This document shows positions 46,258-55,209 of a stretch of 64,000 nt of DNA, piece after piece. The notes under the pieces were generated by a model. That model had not been told where the DNA came from. It did no database searches and worked only from the letters and a program-made list of their open reading frames with translations. Within the stretch, counting starts at the first letter, position 1, and each line of letters opens with the position of its first letter. A program made the translations under genes and the position numbers. The DNA is from Alicyclobacillus suci (GTDB taxonomy: Bacteria; Bacillota; Bacilli; Alicyclobacillales; Alicyclobacillaceae), in assembly GCF_017329615.1 (NCBI RefSeq), contig NZ_JAFMTW010000012.1, positions 1-64,000 on the forward strand, written 5' to 3'.

Positions 46258-47412
46258 TCAGGCGCTCGGATACAAACGCGTCAAAACAAATTCCTTATGT
46301 CCGAGCGTCTCTGCTACTGTAAACCGCCCGTTAATCGTCCTGACCATGACATCTTCCAAGAGATTCGTCGCCTCTTGCAAATTCATCTCGTGAGAGAGTA
46401 GTCCACTGACATCTACATCGATATGCTCTTTCATCGCCTTCGCTGTTTTCGGATTGCCCGTAATTTTAATCACGGGTTCAATCGGATTACCTACAATATT
46501 CCCCTGTCCGGTCGGGAAAAAATGAAGCACAGCGCCACCCGCACACATGAGCGTAATACACTCAGCAGCCGCAGACGATGTATCCATAAAATTAAGTCCT
46601 TTTTCCGTAGGCGCTTCTGCTGGTTTCAGCGCATCCACAACCGGCTTCGTTCCGGTTTTTTCGATGTTCCCCATTGCTTTCTCTTCAATCGTACTTAATC
46701 CTCCAGCAATATTGCCCTCAGTGGGTTGTGAACCCAACAAATCAACGCCTTGTGAGGCAATTTGCTCAACGTAAGCGTGATAAATGTGCATAAATTTATC
46801 ACGAACCTGATCATTCGCGCAGCGTGCTGCAATTAAATGTTCACCGCCAGTAAGTTCTGACGTCTCACCGAAAAATACGGTCGATCCCGCATCTACAAGT
46901 CGATCCACCAACTGCCCCAACGTAGGACAGGAAGCAAGTCCTGTCGTTGTGTCTGATTCACCGCATTTAATACTAAACTTAAGTTCTGATAATTCAATCG
47001 GCTCACGCTTAATCTCCGTAGCATATTGCACAAACTCCTGCGCCTTCCAAGAAGCCTGCCGTACCGTTTCCAACTCTCCCTGACCTTCAATACTAAACAT
47101 AGCCACAGGCTTACCCGTCGATGCAATGCCGTCCGCGATGCGTTTCGCCCACTTTTCCTCAATTCCAATGACAATGACTGCTGCAACATTCGCATTCCTA
47201 CCGGTGCCAATCAATGTCCGAAAATGTAGCTCTAAATCCTCGCCATATTGCAATCTACCATATGGATGCGGTAGCGCAATCGTACCTTGGATTTTATTCG
47301 CAACCGCTTCACATGCGGCATTCGAAATGTCGTCAACCGGAATAATCGCCACATAGTTTCGGATACCAACACTTCCGTCAGGGCGCCGATAACCATACAG
47401 TTGTTGTTTCAT
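46258..47412 (-). CDS. suyB: UxaA-family lyase large subunit, probable (2R)-sulfolactate sulfo-lyase beta (SuyB)
   Basis: This is the catalytic subunit of a UxaA-type lyase. The opening [20 protein letters not shown] is typical of the UxaA family. [48 protein letters not shown] and [13 protein letters not shown] agree with my memory of SuyB proteins, which use this form instead of the QHGYGC motifs of altronate dehydratases. Length of 384 residues fits SuyB (about 42 kDa). Predicted reaction: (R)-3-sulfolactate to pyruvate and sulfite. ATG 47412 follows GAGGTGG and begins 2 bases after the suyA-like stop. Confidence 0.82.
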   Translation of the reverse strand: MKQQLYGYRRPDGSVGIRNYVAIIPVDDISNAACEAVANKIQGTIALPHPYGRLQYGEDLELHFRTLIGTGRNANVAAVIVIGIEEKWAKRIADGIASTGKPVAMFSIEGQGELETVRQASWKAQEFVQYATEIKREPIELSELKFSIKCGESDTTTGLASCPTLGQLVDRLVDAGSTVFFGETSELTGGEHLIAARCANDQVRDKFMHIYHAYVEQIASQGVDLLGSQPTEGNIAGGLSTIEEKAMGNIEKTGTKPVVDALKPAEAPTEKGLNFMDTSSAAAECITLMCAGGAVLHFFPTGQGNIVGNPIEPVIKITGNPKTAKAMKEHIDVDVSGLLSHEMNLQEATNLLEDVMVRTINGRFTVAETLGHKEFVLTRLYPSA

Positions 47413-47414
47413 CC

Positions 47415-47693
47415 CTACCACCTCTTACTTTTAATATTGTGCGTATGAACATAATCACCGACAGTCCATTGACTTGTGGTCACACCAATGACCTGACCAT
47501 ATTCAATCACGTCATCCGACGGGCTTAAATCGACCAAGGCGATTTTATGGCCCAACGGGATATCCGCACGAGCCGTCACTTCAACGCTCGAATTGTCATC
47601 CATATAAACGCCCGTTACAGTCTCGTTTTTCGAAATGTCCTGAGTTGCGACACCAACATGATCTCCCCGTTTGTGAATTAAGAATTTGTGCAA
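47415..47693 (-). CDS. suyA: SAF-domain small subunit, probable (2R)-sulfolactate sulfo-lyase alpha (SuyA)
   Basis: This small SAF-domain protein is the partner of the UxaA-type large subunit. Core motifs are [38 protein letters not shown] and the C-terminal [10 protein letters not shown]. The start was set at TTG 47693-47691 because AGGGAGGAGG lies 7 bases upstream, giving 92 residues, near the ~8 kDa reported for SuyA. The longer frame (from 47726 or 47783) would place the promoter -10, transcription start and operator inside the coding region. If the family truly starts at MVIPPEGGG (47726), translation would lack a nearby ribosome site. Confidence 0.8.
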   Translation of the reverse strand: MHKFLIHKRGDHVGVATQDISKNETVTGVYMDDNSSVEVTARADIPLGHKIALVDLSPSDDVIEYGQVIGVTTSQWTVGDYVHTHNIKSKRW

Positions 47694-47714
47694 TTCAAAT
47701 CCTCCTCCCTCTGG

Positions 47715-47783
47715 AGGTATTACCATTATGGTATGTGGTATTACCTCTAAAGCTATTATATTTTGGTCGGATAAGTCCGTCAA
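47715..47783 (-). promoter_or_regulatory. suyA promoter with two FadR-type operator palindromes
   Basis: The minus strand shows TTGACG (47783-47778), exactly 17 bases, and TATAAT (47760-47755). Directly downstream lies TGGTATTACCT (47736-47746, plus reading) at about +2 to +12. A second site AGGTATTACCA follows at 47715-47725, with an extra ATGGTAT half-site between them. The arrangement predicts repression by blocking transcription initiation. Confidence 0.75.
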
Positions 47784-47799
47784 TTAAAATAATTAATTT

Positions 47800-48744
47800 T
47801 TAGACGATACCCTGCGCCTGCTCTCCTCGAATCAAGTGTTCCACTTGTCTTAATATAAAATTTGAGACTCTTTCGGATGATTCTTCCGTAATTCCGGCAA
47901 TATGAGGAGTCAGTATGATATTCGTCAGCGCATTCAATGGATTGTCCAACCTCGGGGGTTCCTGTTCCCGCACATCTAAATATGCCATTCTCTGCGGATG
48001 ATCCCGAAGTGTCTCATACAAGGCAGACTCATCTACAATACCACCCCGAGCCGTATTGATAAGCACACTCATTTCCTTCATAGCACTCAATCTCTTCTTA
48101 TCTAGCAAATGTCGAGTCGCAGGCGTTAGCGGAACGTGAACAGACAAATAGTCCGCGTTTGTAACGACTGCGTCCAGCGTTGACATCTGTACGGACAGAT
48201 CTTGAACGATGACACTCGATTCCATCACATACGGATCGTAAGCCATTACTGTCAATCCGAGAGCCCGTGCCCGAGACGCCACCCGCATTCCAATATCGCC
48301 AACGCCAATTAACCCCAAGGTCTTCCCAAAAATCTCACTGCCTGTCGCAGCCGAGCGATCCCATCTCCCCTTTTTGACGACGTCATCCGCTCGATGAAGA
48401 AAACGCGCATGGTGAAGCATACACGCCAAGACATACTCCGCAACCGACACAGCATTCGCACCACGGGCGGAGATAATCTGAACGCCCCGCGCACGGCACG
48501 CAGATATATCAATATTGTCGAGCCCCACCCCTAATCTGCCGACCACCCGAAGATTCGGATACGCATCCAGGAGTTGTTCGTCCACCTGCGTCTGGTTGCG
48601 AACAATCAAAGCGAACGTGTCCCGGCCCAAAGACAAGAGCGCATCACGCCTCACTGCCAGCTGAGGGTCGTAAACGACTTCGAAGTTCTTCCCGTATCCA
48701 TCCGGGAGTGGTATCCACAGTGATTCACTAATCACAATACGCAA
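47800..48744 (-). CDS. slcC: SerA-like D-2-hydroxyacid dehydrogenase, probable (S)-sulfolactate dehydrogenase SlcC
   Basis: This is an NAD-dependent D-isomer-specific 2-hydroxyacid dehydrogenase. The cofactor motif is GLIGVGDIGMRVA, and the catalytic residues are Arg in INTARGGIVDE, Glu in DVREQEPP and His in LTPHIAGITEES. It is of SerA type but without a C-terminal ACT domain (314 residues), as expected for SlcC, which oxidises (S)-sulfolactate to sulfopyruvate. Neighbours supply the other pathway steps. TTG 48744-48742 was chosen because GGGAGGTGA lies 5 bases upstream. It has its own promoter and may read through into suyA. Confidence 0.78.
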   Translation of the reverse strand: MRIVISESLWIPLPDGYGKNFEVVYDPQLAVRRDALLSLGRDTFALIVRNQTQVDEQLLDAYPNLRVVGRLGVGLDNIDISACRARGVQIISARGANAVSVAEYVLACMLHHARFLHRADDVVKKGRWDRSAATGSEIFGKTLGLIGVGDIGMRVASRARALGLTVMAYDPYVMESSVIVQDLSVQMSTLDAVVTNADYLSVHVPLTPATRHLLDKKRLSAMKEMSVLINTARGGIVDESALYETLRDHPQRMAYLDVREQEPPRLDNPLNALTNIILTPHIAGITEESSERVSNFILRQVEHLIRGEQAQGIV

Positions 48745-48836
48745 AACGTTCACCTCCCTACATCCTTGAATCTTTGAAGTCGTGTGTGACCTCGCCTGAA
48801 TCAATACTGCAATATGGCTCCCACAACAATGGTATG

Positions 48837-48877
48837 TGGTAATACCAATGATACGACAAATAATTCTATAATGTCAA
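48837..48877 (-). promoter_or_regulatory. slcC promoter with FadR-type operator
   Basis: The minus strand has TTGACA (48877-48872), 18 bases, and TATCAT (48853-48848). The perfect palindrome TGGTAATACCA (48837-48847) follows immediately, at about +1. An ATGGTAT half-site at 48829-48835 repeats the layout seen at the suyA promoter. Confidence 0.72.
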
Positions 48878-49043
48878 CAAAATATCCAAACAAGATTCCT
48901 ATAGAACAATATTCCCACTTCCGTAGGAACTGCATTACAGGTCAAAAAATATGTTGATACATAAGGATTCCAAGCCAAGTATCTGAACGAACCTACTTCT
49001 CCCTCGGTTATAGCATCATCATAAACCGTTATGATAGTCCGTA

Positions 49044-49090
49044 TTGACAGTTTCCAACTCATGTGTAACATGATATATGAGGTAATACCA
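49044..49090 (+). promoter_or_regulatory. Symporter operon promoter with FadR-type operator
   Basis: TTGACA (49044-49049), 16 bases, TAACAT (49066-49071), then AGGTAATACCA at 49080-49090, about +3 to +13. The same core GGTAATACC occurs at the slcC and suyA promoters. The gap 48745-49254 holds only these two divergent promoters, a cre-like site and the leader of the small membrane protein gene. Confidence 0.7.
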
Positions 49091-49174
49091 TTGAGCGAAT
49101 TTACACCTCAGACCACAACGTGCTTATCTATCGCCGTATTTCAAACGACTCATCCTTATGTGTTGACGACAATA

Positions 49175-49189
49175 TGAAAGCGCTTAACA
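49175..49189 (+). promoter_or_regulatory. cre-like element in the symporter leader
   Basis: TGAAAGCGCTTAACA has the palindromic cre core TGAAAGCGCTT but deviates from the consensus at the 3' end. It lies between the promoter and the first gene, so bound CcpA would act as a roadblock. Candidate only. Confidence 0.4.
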
Positions 49190-49254
49190 TTCTCTTAATG
49201 GCTATTCCTCAATCCAGCACACACTGCGTCGCGACATTGAAGGGAGGTTCTAAT

Positions 49255-49488
49255 GTGAAGCGGATTATTATCGCTTGGCTAATTTCGTTCTTTCTAATCG
49301 TATTTTTGTATGTGGGTGCCACCGCCTTGTGGGTCAATCATCTCCATCCCAGTATCTTAAGTATGCCCCCACTATATGCATGGTTTGTTTTAGTCCCACT
49401 AGTAAACCCCATTATCCTTTGGATCTTATATCGCTACGACCTCAAGTATAATCCACAAATTCAGGAGGGAACGGACGATGTCAACTAG
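49255..49488 (+). CDS. DUF3311-type small membrane protein
   Basis: This 77-residue protein has two membrane segments (residues ~4-24 and ~38-60) and the pattern MPPLYAWFVLVPLVNPIILWILY seen in DUF3311 proteins (core PLVNPIILWILYR). Such proteins commonly precede a sodium:solute symporter and may be an accessory subunit. GTG 49255 follows GGGAGG at 7 bases; a start at 49120 would add an unrelated leader. It overlaps the symporter gene by 11 bases. Confidence 0.75.
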   Translation: MKRIIIAWLISFFLIVFLYVGATALWVNHLHPSILSMPPLYAWFVLVPLVNPIILWILYRYDLKYNPQIQEGTDDVN

Positions 49489-51004
49489 TTTGATCCTCGG
49501 CATCAGCATAGGATTTGTGATCATCATTACACTATTTGGAGTGGCATTTGGGAAAAAAGACAGTCATAACATGGAAGGCTGGCTAGTGAGTGGCCGTAAA
49601 ATGGGCTCTTTTCTCGTTTGGTTTCTACTTGGCAGTGAAATTTATACAGCATTCACATTTGAGGGCCTCGCTGGATACGCTTATAAGAACGGCGCCGCAG
49701 CATTTTACAACGTGGCACTGAACGATGTGGCATATGCGCTTGGTTTTCTGATCCTTCCGACAATATGGATTATTGGTAGAAAATTTGGCTATGTCACCCA
49801 ATCGGACTTTGTGGCAGGTCGTTATGAAAGTCGTGGATTGGGTGTCTTCGTTGCATTGACCAGCGCAATTATTATGATTGCGTATATCGACCTGAACATT
49901 ACGGGGCTCTCCGCCATCATGCAGGTCATTGGTCAAGGGAGAATTTCCACGACATGGGCAGATATCATTGGATTCCTCATACTAACTCTATCCGTGTTTT
50001 TTGGAGGGATACGAGGTAACGCCTGGCAAGCCGCAATCAAAGACATCTTGATGCTGATTGCAATTGGCGTCATGTTCGTCGTGATTCCAGTTCATTATTT
50101 TGGTTCCTTCGGCCATATGTATCACCAATTTCAGAGCGAAATCCCGTCCCACCTAATATTGCCGGGCGTATCAAAAAATGAAGGCCCAACCTGGCTAATC
50201 ACAACCGTCATCCTGAATGGATTAGGACAATGGATGTGGCCGCAATGGTTTGGCGTTTCATTTACAGCGAAGAGCCCACGAACACTCAAAATACAATCCA
50301 TCTTTATGCCGCTCTACCAATTAGTCAAAGTCGCGGTCATTACAATCGGTCTCGCGGCCGTCTTAATTCTCGGTTTCTCGAAGAACATCAACGGAAATAA
50401 CGTGGTTATGATGCTGGCACTGAAAACATTTCCTGAGTGGTTCGTCGTTCTGTTTACTGTTGCAGCCATGTTGGCCGCCATCATCCCTGCCGGTCCTATC
50501 ATCATGACGTCCAGCAGCCTCATATCCCATAACGTAATTCATCCTGTATTTCCTAAAATCAAGGACAAAACAATTTACCATTTAACAAAAATTCTCATTT
50601 TCCCGTTGACCATTATCGCATTAATATTAACATTGGTACTCCCGTCACTCATTGCATCCATACTACTTGTAGCATACGACTTCATATCTCAGTTGTTCCC
50701 GGCAGTTGTCATCGGGGGCCTTTTCTGGCGCCGTGCAACAAAGCAAGGCGTCATTTCCGGTATCATTGTAGGCTGGGTCATATGTGCCTATCTCGTACTT
50801 ACCAAACACGACCCACTTGGCGGATGGAATGCAGGTTTCATTGCTTTGTTCGCAAACCTCCTCGTATTCTTCATCGTGAGTTTGTGTACCAAACCTGTCG
50901 CAAAACAGCAGCTTGACGAATTTTTCAAAGAAGCTTTTCCGACTACCAAAGTCAATGACGAGGTACACATCCCTCGTTACCTACAAGATCAATCTTCCAA
51001 CTGA
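49478..51004 (+). CDS. Sodium:solute symporter (SSS family), candidate sulfolactate importer
   Basis: This is an integral membrane transporter of 508 residues with about 13 membrane segments, from LILGISIGFVIIITLFGVAF to AGFIALFANLLVFFIVSLC. WLVSGRKMGSFLVWFLLGSE and SDFVAGRYESRG match the SSS N-terminal signature region. The predicted mode is Na+-coupled uptake of an organic acid. It shares an operator type with the slcC and suyA promoters, so sulfolactate is the inferred substrate. Known sulfolactate clusters often have other transporter types. ATG follows AGGAGGG at 8 bases. The DNA here is visibly richer in A/T than the housekeeping genes around it. Confidence 0.82.
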   Translation: MSTSLILGISIGFVIIITLFGVAFGKKDSHNMEGWLVSGRKMGSFLVWFLLGSEIYTAFTFEGLAGYAYKNGAAAFYNVALNDVAYALGFLILPTIWIIGRKFGYVTQSDFVAGRYESRGLGVFVALTSAIIMIAYIDLNITGLSAIMQVIGQGRISTTWADIIGFLILTLSVFFGGIRGNAWQAAIKDILMLIAIGVMFVVIPVHYFGSFGHMYHQFQSEIPSHLILPGVSKNEGPTWLITTVILNGLGQWMWPQWFGVSFTAKSPRTLKIQSIFMPLYQLVKVAVITIGLAAVLILGFSKNINGNNVVMMLALKTFPEWFVVLFTVAAMLAAIIPAGPIIMTSSSLISHNVIHPVFPKIKDKTIYHLTKILIFPLTIIALILTLVLPSLIASILLVAYDFISQLFPAVVIGGLFWRRATKQGVISGIIVGWVICAYLVLTKHDPLGGWNAGFIALFANLLVFFIVSLCTKPVAKQQLDEFFKEAFPTTKVNDEVHIPRYLQDQSSN

Positions 51005-51043
51005 CGTAAATTCATTCTCGAAGAATGCCAACCCACAACACAA

Positions 51044-51077
51044 ACAAACTGCGTGGTCAGAGAACCACGCAGTTTGT
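51044..51077. terminator. Bidirectional terminator between symporter and sucB
   Basis: ACAAACTGCGTGGT and ACCACGCAGTTTGT pair over 14 bases around a 6-base loop. On the minus strand TTTGTGTTGTGG follows. It separates two convergent genes. Confidence 0.75.
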
Positions 51078-51131
51078 GCAATCAAGTAGCTACATTTACT
51101 CCAAATTTAGCAGATAGACGTCTGACTCGAC

Positions 51132-52373
51132 TTAACCTTCGATGAGCAAGGACTCCGGATCTTCAATCATCTGCTTAACCGCCACGAGGAAACGAACCGC
51201 TTCGCTGCCGTCGACAATCCGGTGGTCATACGACAACGCGATGTACATCATCGGACGAATCTCAACCTGTCCGTTCACAGCAACCGGTCGTTGTTGAATT
51301 CCATGCATCCCAAGAATACCGACCTGTGGCGCGTTCAATATCGGCGTCGACATCAAGCTACCAAATGTGCCCCCGTTGGTGATGGTAAAGGTTCCGCCCT
51401 GCAGATCTTCCACACCGAGCTTATTGTCGCGAGCGCGAGCAGCAAGAGAAGCAATCTCCCGCTCAATATCAGCAAACGTCAGACGATCCGCCCCGCGGAC
51501 AACCGGCACCACCAATCCGCCTTCTGTCGCGACCGCGATACCAATGTCATAGTGATGCTTGATAATCATGTCGTCGCCTTGAATTTCCGCATTCAGGCGT
51601 GGGAACTGCTTGAGCGCACCGACAACAGCCTTCGTAAAGAAGGACATAAAGCCGAGGCCCACACCGTGCTTATCCTTAAACGCATCCTTGCGGCGCTTGC
51701 GCACATCCATTACCGCGCTCATATCCACCTCGTTGAAGGTCGTCAGCATTGCGGCAGTGTGTTGTGCCTCAACCAAGCGCTTGGCAATCGTAATCCGTCG
51801 GCGCGACATACGAACACGCTCTTCGTCCGGGCGCTCTGTGCTAGCAACCTGTGCGGCCGGTTGTGCAGCTGCTGGAGATGGCTTCGCTACCTGCTGTGCA
51901 GCCTGTAGATGCGCCAATTCGACGCGACCACTCTGGACCTGAGTCAAATCAACACCCTGTTCCAACGCGGCCCGACGAACAGATGGCGTCGCACGCACGC
52001 CTGACGCGACGGGTGGAACCGGCGCCTTCGCTGGCACGGAACCTGCAGTAGTGGATGGCGCGGCCGCCTTCGGCGCCTCCGGTTTCGGCGCTTCTGCAAC
52101 TGGCGCAGGAGCCGCCGACGTTGAGGCTGCGGGTGCGCTTCCCGGTTGAATCACCGCGATAGTATCACCAATCGCTACCGTATCACCGGCTTGCTTTGCA
52201 ATACTCGTCAACACTCCAGACTCTTCCGCGATGACTTCTACATTCACCTTGTCTGTCTCGAGCTCGACAATGGTCTCGCCGGATTCGACTGCATCGCCCT
52301 CGTTCTTCAACCACTGACCAATCGTCGCCTCAACAATTGACTCACCTAACGTAGGTACCTTTACCTCTGCCAC
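51132..52373 (-). CDS. sucB: Dihydrolipoyllysine succinyltransferase (E2 of 2-oxoglutarate dehydrogenase)
   Basis: SucB is the core acyltransferase of the 2-oxoglutarate dehydrogenase complex. The lipoyl domain has its lipoylated Lys at about residue 42 ([12 protein letters not shown]). An Ala/Pro-rich linker, the E1/E3-binding domain ([20 protein letters not shown]) and another linker follow. The catalytic domain carries the C-terminal [15 protein letters not shown] motif. Start GTG follows GGAGG at 8 bases. It lies 25 bases after sucA. The E3 subunit is not in the window. Confidence 0.95.
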   Translation of the reverse strand: MAEVKVPTLGESIVEATIGQWLKNEGDAVESGETIVELETDKVNVEVIAEESGVLTSIAKQAGDTVAIGDTIAVIQPGSAPAASTSAAPAPVAEAPKPEAPKAAAPSTTAGSVPAKAPVPPVASGVRATPSVRRAALEQGVDLTQVQSGRVELAHLQAAQQVAKPSPAAAQPAAQVASTERPDEERVRMSRRRITIAKRLVEAQHTAAMLTTFNEVDMSAVMDVRKRRKDAFKDKHGVGLGFMSFFTKAVVGALKQFPRLNAEIQGDDMIIKHHYDIGIAVATEGGLVVPVVRGADRLTFADIEREIASLAARARDNKLGVEDLQGGTFTITNGGTFGSLMSTPILNAPQVGILGMHGIQQRPVAVNGQVEIRPMMYIALSYDHRIVDGSEAVRFLVAVKQMIEDPESLLIEG

Positions 52374-52398
52374 TTATGATTCCTCCATTCAGCCATTC

Positions 52399-55209
52399 TC
52401 AAAGCGTCTGCCGTGATAGAGCGACATCCAGGATGTGCGCCTGTTCTGCGTTGTGCACGTCTGGTGAACCCTCTGCAGGGAAGGCCTGTTCCGGACGGCC
52501 GACGTAATGCAAGGCTGCATTTGCAGGCAGGATGGACATCAGCCGCGTCACCACAAATGACCAAGCACCTGCGTTCTGCGGTTCCTCCTGCAGCCATACG
52601 ACTTCGCGCAAATTCTCGTACTGTGCGAAAATCTCCTGAATGCGTTCAGCAGGGAACGGATAAAGTTGCTCCACTCGCGCTGTTGCCAGCCAAGAGAAAT
52701 CGCCTTCGCGCTTGTCTATCTCTGTCGTTAAGTCTACACCTACTTTACCGCTCGAGAGGACAAGACGCGTAACTTTTTTTGCATCTTGTGAAGGCGTGTG
52801 CAGAACCGTCTGGAACTGGCCCTCAGCGAGATGTATTCCCTTCGACGCCGCCCGTACATTGCGCAGCAAACTCTTTGGAGTCATGACCACCAATGGACGG
52901 GCGTTGTGGCCCAACCGTGCAGCCTGCAATCGCAACAGGTGGAAATATTGGGCAGAGGTGGTCACGTTCGCGATAAACATGTTGTTTTTGGCCGCCAATT
53001 GCAAAAATCGCTCAACACGCGCACTCGAGTGTTCGGATGCCTGCCCCTCGTAACCGTGTGGAAGCAAGAGAACGAGGCCAGACGATTCAGCCCACTTCGC
53101 ACGGCCAGCTGCGATGAATTGGTCAATAATTGGTTGTGCGACATTCGCAAAATCGCCGAATTGGGCTTCCCACAGGACGAGTGTCTCTGGCGCCTCAACG
53201 TTATAGCCGTATTCAAAGCCCATCACACTCGTTTCCGAGAGTGGACTGTTGTAGACGACGAAACTCGCCTTCGCACCAGGCAAGTGTTGTAACGGCGTGT
53301 ACTTTTGCCCGTTATTGGCGTCATGCAATACTAAATGCCGCTGTCCGAACGTACCTCGTTCCGAATCCTGCCCTGTCAAGCGAATCGGCGTGCCCGACTG
53401 AAGGATTGTGGCAAAGGCCAGAGATTCAGCGTGTGCCCAATCGATATCTCCGTTGTCAATAGCGTCAATCCGGCGATCAAGAATCCGCTTTAACTTGGGG
53501 TACGTCGTAAAGCCCTCCGGCGTATCCAACAATGCGCGGTTAATGTCGCGCAGCGTATCCAGGCTGACTTTCGGAACGTCCACCACAGGCGCCGAAAAAT
53601 CAGTGATAGGAGCAGAATGGTGGATGTTCGGCAGTTTTTCAAAAGCCGCCATCAAATCTCGACTAATCGCTTCATCCACACTTGCAACGTCTTCTGCCGT
53701 CATCACACCCTGCGCCTCTAACTGTTGTCCATACAACGTCTTAATCGTGGGGTGTTGATTAATTTTGCTGTATAGCACAGGCTGCGTCATGCTCGGGTCG
53801 TCGGTCTCGTTGTGGCCCCAGCGACGATAGCCAATCAAATCAATGAGAAAATCCTTGTGGAACGTTTCACGATACAAAAACGCCAAGCGAACCGCAGCGA
53901 TGCACGCTTCTGGATCATCCGCTGAAACGTGAACGACCGGTATCTCGTAACCCTTGACGATATCACTGGCGTACCGAGTCGACCTACCTTGCTCAGGATC
54001 CGCCGTAAAGCCAACGTGGTTGTTGGCGATAATATGAACGGTTCCCCCCGTGTAATACCCCGGAATCTGCGAGAAGTTGAGCGTCTCTGTCACAACGCCC
54101 TCACCAGGGAACGCAGCGTCGCCATGGACGAGAACAGGAATCGCCTTTTCCACATCTTGCTGTGGCACACCTGGGTTTGTCCGATCTTCTTGCGCCGCGC
54201 GCGCAATCCCTTCGACCACCGGGTTTGCCACTTCCAAGTGACTTGGGTTATTCGCGACGATTATGCGAGCCAGGCTACCATCGGGCTTGCGGAATTCATG
54301 GCGCCAACCCTGATGATACTTGACGTCGCCCCCCCAGCCGGCTTCGTACGCGCGCATCTCCTCTTCACTGGCGAAATTGTTGCCAGCGTGGAACTCGGAG
54401 AAAATGGTTTCGTATGGCTTGTGCGCAACATGTGCCAAGACATTCAAGCGGCCGCGGTGAGCCATCCCGATGATGACACTGTTAATACCCTGGTTGAGCG
54501 CTTCATCCGAAAGCGACTGAATCATCGGGACAAGGGCGTCTACCCCCTCGACCGAGAACCGCTTCTGCCCGACAAACCGCCGGTGCATAAACTTTTCAAA
54601 CAACTCGGTGCGCGCGAGGCTGGTATACAACTTTTTCTTCTCGTCCGCAGACAGTGGCGTCATCAGGCGCCCGTTCTCCACCTGTTCCTGTAACCACGCG
54701 ATTTCCGCTTCATTTGTCAGGTGACTGAACTCATAACCATGGCGATCACAATACGCCCGGCGCAACGCGTCAATCGCATCACGCGCAGTCTTGACACCTG
54801 CAGGTGCGTTGCGAAGCACAACACTTGCGGGCAGTTGACTTAATTCAGCTTCTGTAATGCCATAGGTGGATGGTTCGAGTTGAGGAATGGTTTCCGCTTT
54901 TGGGTGGAGTGGGTCTGTGGCAGCTGCAAGATGGCCATAGACGCGGATATTACGAGCAAATTCAACAGCCTTCGCGATGCGCTCAGGCGCCACGGAGAGC
55001 GTAGACTGTCCGGATGGCGTAGCTTGCCCCCCTGCGACAAACAAAGCCGTGTTTGGATCACCATACGCCTCAAAAAGCGCACGGGTGTCGGCACTCACCG
55101 ACTCCGGGTTCTCGCGATACGATTCATACAGTTCGAGGATGTACCCAAAGTTCGGCCCAAAAAATTGTTGCCAAAACGATTGGGTTTCTGATGGGTGTTC
55201 ATGCTCCAT
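52399..55209 (-). CDS. sucA: 2-Oxoglutarate dehydrogenase E1 component
   Basis: SucA is the thiamine diphosphate-dependent decarboxylase of the complex. It has the N-terminal region SFWQQFFGPNFGYILELYESY, the family motif IIGMAHRGRLNVLAHV, the ThDP/Mg region VLVHGDAAFPGEGVVTETLN and RWGHNETDDPSMTQPVLY. The C-terminal transketolase half (RGTFGQRHLVLHDANNG and GYEGQASEHSSARVERFLQL) is complete. The 936-residue length is normal. ATG with GGAAGAAGGG 8 bases upstream. It is the first gene of sucAB. Confidence 0.96.
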   Translation of the reverse strand: MEHEHPSETQSFWQQFFGPNFGYILELYESYRENPESVSADTRALFEAYGDPNTALFVAGGQATPSGQSTLSVAPERIAKAVEFARNIRVYGHLAAATDPLHPKAETIPQLEPSTYGITEAELSQLPASVVLRNAPAGVKTARDAIDALRRAYCDRHGYEFSHLTNEAEIAWLQEQVENGRLMTPLSADEKKKLYTSLARTELFEKFMHRRFVGQKRFSVEGVDALVPMIQSLSDEALNQGINSVIIGMAHRGRLNVLAHVAHKPYETIFSEFHAGNNFASEEEMRAYEAGWGGDVKYHQGWRHEFRKPDGSLARIIVANNPSHLEVANPVVEGIARAAQEDRTNPGVPQQDVEKAIPVLVHGDAAFPGEGVVTETLNFSQIPGYYTGGTVHIIANNHVGFTADPEQGRSTRYASDIVKGYEIPVVHVSADDPEACIAAVRLAFLYRETFHKDFLIDLIGYRRWGHNETDDPSMTQPVLYSKINQHPTIKTLYGQQLEAQGVMTAEDVASVDEAISRDLMAAFEKLPNIHHSAPITDFSAPVVDVPKVSLDTLRDINRALLDTPEGFTTYPKLKRILDRRIDAIDNGDIDWAHAESLAFATILQSGTPIRLTGQDSERGTFGQRHLVLHDANNGQKYTPLQHLPGAKASFVVYNSPLSETSVMGFEYGYNVEAPETLVLWEAQFGDFANVAQPIIDQFIAAGRAKWAESSGLVLLLPHGYEGQASEHSSARVERFLQLAAKNNMFIANVTTSAQYFHLLRLQAARLGHNARPLVVMTPKSLLRNVRAASKGIHLAEGQFQTVLHTPSQDAKKVTRLVLSSGKVGVDLTTEIDKREGDFSWLATARVEQLYPFPAERIQEIFAQYENLREVVWLQEEPQNAGAWSFVVTRLMSILPANAALHYVGRPEQAFPAEGSPDVHNAEQAHILDVALSRQTL

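Noticed and set aside
44477-48744. Reading the cluster as a hexuronate/altronate degradation locus
   Set aside because: UxaA-family similarity alone would suggest this, but no uronate isomerase, altronate/mannonate oxidoreductase or KDG kinase/aldolase is present. The two dehydrogenase types match SlcC and ComC.
49120-49254. Upstream extension of the DUF3311 gene
   Set aside because: It lacks a ribosome site, has non-membrane-like composition and contains the cre-like element. GTG 49255 has GGGAGG at the right distance.
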